Below, piece by piece: positions 63,505 through 64,000 of a DNA stretch of 64,000 bases. The DNA comes from Anniella stebbinsi (lineage: Eukaryota > Chordata > Lepidosauria > Squamata > Anniellidae), in assembly GCA_029215795.1 (NCBI GenBank), contig JARDYH010000005.1, forward strand, positions 160,295,814 through 160,359,813, written 5' to 3'. The notes beneath the pieces are model-generated. The model was given only the letters and a program-made list of their open reading frames with translations. It did not search any database and was not told the origin of the DNA. A program made the translations under genes and the position numbers. Position 1 is the stretch's first letter. Each line of letters starts with the position of its first letter.

Positions 63505-63930
63505 TGTCTATACACGGGGAAAGCCCATGGTGGCTGTGAATCTGTGATGTGTCTGTTATATGATGCAGGCACAGATTTGCAGCCACTGCTGGTCTTCTCC
63601 GCAAAGCTGTACTTTGAAAACGTTGGGGACCTACCCTGACTTTTTCAGTGGGAGTGAGGTCAGTACGACTCTTCCACCATCTGACCTCGCTCCAGGGTCA
63701 ATCCAGGGGCCAGTCATGGTGCAAGGCAACTGGTGATTGGCCACTTTCCACCAGGAAGAGGGCAGGGGGGCTGTGGTACCCGGATGACCACCAGAAACCC
63801 TGTGTTCCCTCCTAATCCTGATGCCACACAGTTAAATAAAACCGTGGGGTTTTAAGGGGGCGGTGCCAACTTGGCACCATGAAGACAGGGCGGGGAGAGA
63901 TATTGGGCTGTTCCAGGGCCTGGGACTAGG
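63505..63930 (+). repeat. DNA-transposon remnant D, second copy
   Basis: GGACTGTCTATACACGGGG start; blocks CCTACCCTGACTTTTTCAG, GATTGGCCACTTTCCACC and CCATGAAGACAGGGCGG parallel those at 56.2-57.1 kb. Confidence 0.5.
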
Positions 63931-64000
63931 TCAGGCTCATTTTTAGTTAGTGTACCCGAATAAGACCCACACAGCTTGCAGATCTCACATTCTTTATCAT

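Overview
This window looks like the genome of a squamate reptile (a lizard or relative). It is intron- and repeat-rich vertebrate DNA with no prokaryotic gene organisation. The repeat mix is L2, CR1, R4/Dong-type and L1 LINEs, tRNA-derived and MIR-like SINEs, and many palindromic hAT-type MITEs with visible 8-bp target duplications. The species call is an inference from repeat content, since no species-diagnostic gene was available.

Two host loci stand out. (1) On the minus strand from 34,343 down to 20,304 there is a chain of seven exons with good GT-AG borders and compatible phases at every junction. They are a RING + B-box exon of TRIM type (34,343-33,924), a 23-bp exon (30,858-30,836), an 86-bp exon (29,399-29,314), a transmembrane exon (26,166-26,068) and three exons forming a complete C-type-lectin-like domain of the CLEC2/LLT1 type (24,717-24,542; 22,646-22,543; 20,448-20,304, with stop). 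The three CTLD exons plus the TM exon are a convincing type II CLEC2-like receptor. The 23-bp exon is a hallmark of TRIM genes, and the usual 96-bp and 231-bp TRIM coiled-coil exons were not found in between. The locus is therefore either a decayed TRIM gene directly upstream of a CLEC2 gene, or a chimeric RING-Bbox-TM-CTLD membrane protein. TRIM and CLEC2-like genes also lie together in the chicken MHC, so this may be an MHC/NK-complex-like region. (2) On the plus strand at 57,341-62,091 two exons with matching phase-1 borders encode a long coiled-coil protein with a short glycine-containing hydrophobic segment in the middle. I do not recognise its family.

The rest is mobile DNA. Region by region: 0-16 kb is MITEs, SINEs, CR1 tails and an R4 3' end; 16.85-18.78 kb is an L2 RT element; 20-35 kb is the receptor/TRIM locus with repeat-filled introns; 35-44 kb holds MITEs, an L2 split by a hAT MITE, and a second near-identical L2 in inverted orientation (40.36-38.54 kb); 45-48.3 kb is a decayed L1 with a hAT element inside it; 50-57 kb is a nest of a ~350-bp MITE family, its ~1.1-1.5-kb parents, and a CR1; 57-62 kb is the coiled-coil gene with a 725-bp foldback hAT element in its intron; 62-64 kb is an L2 tail and DNA-transposon remnants.
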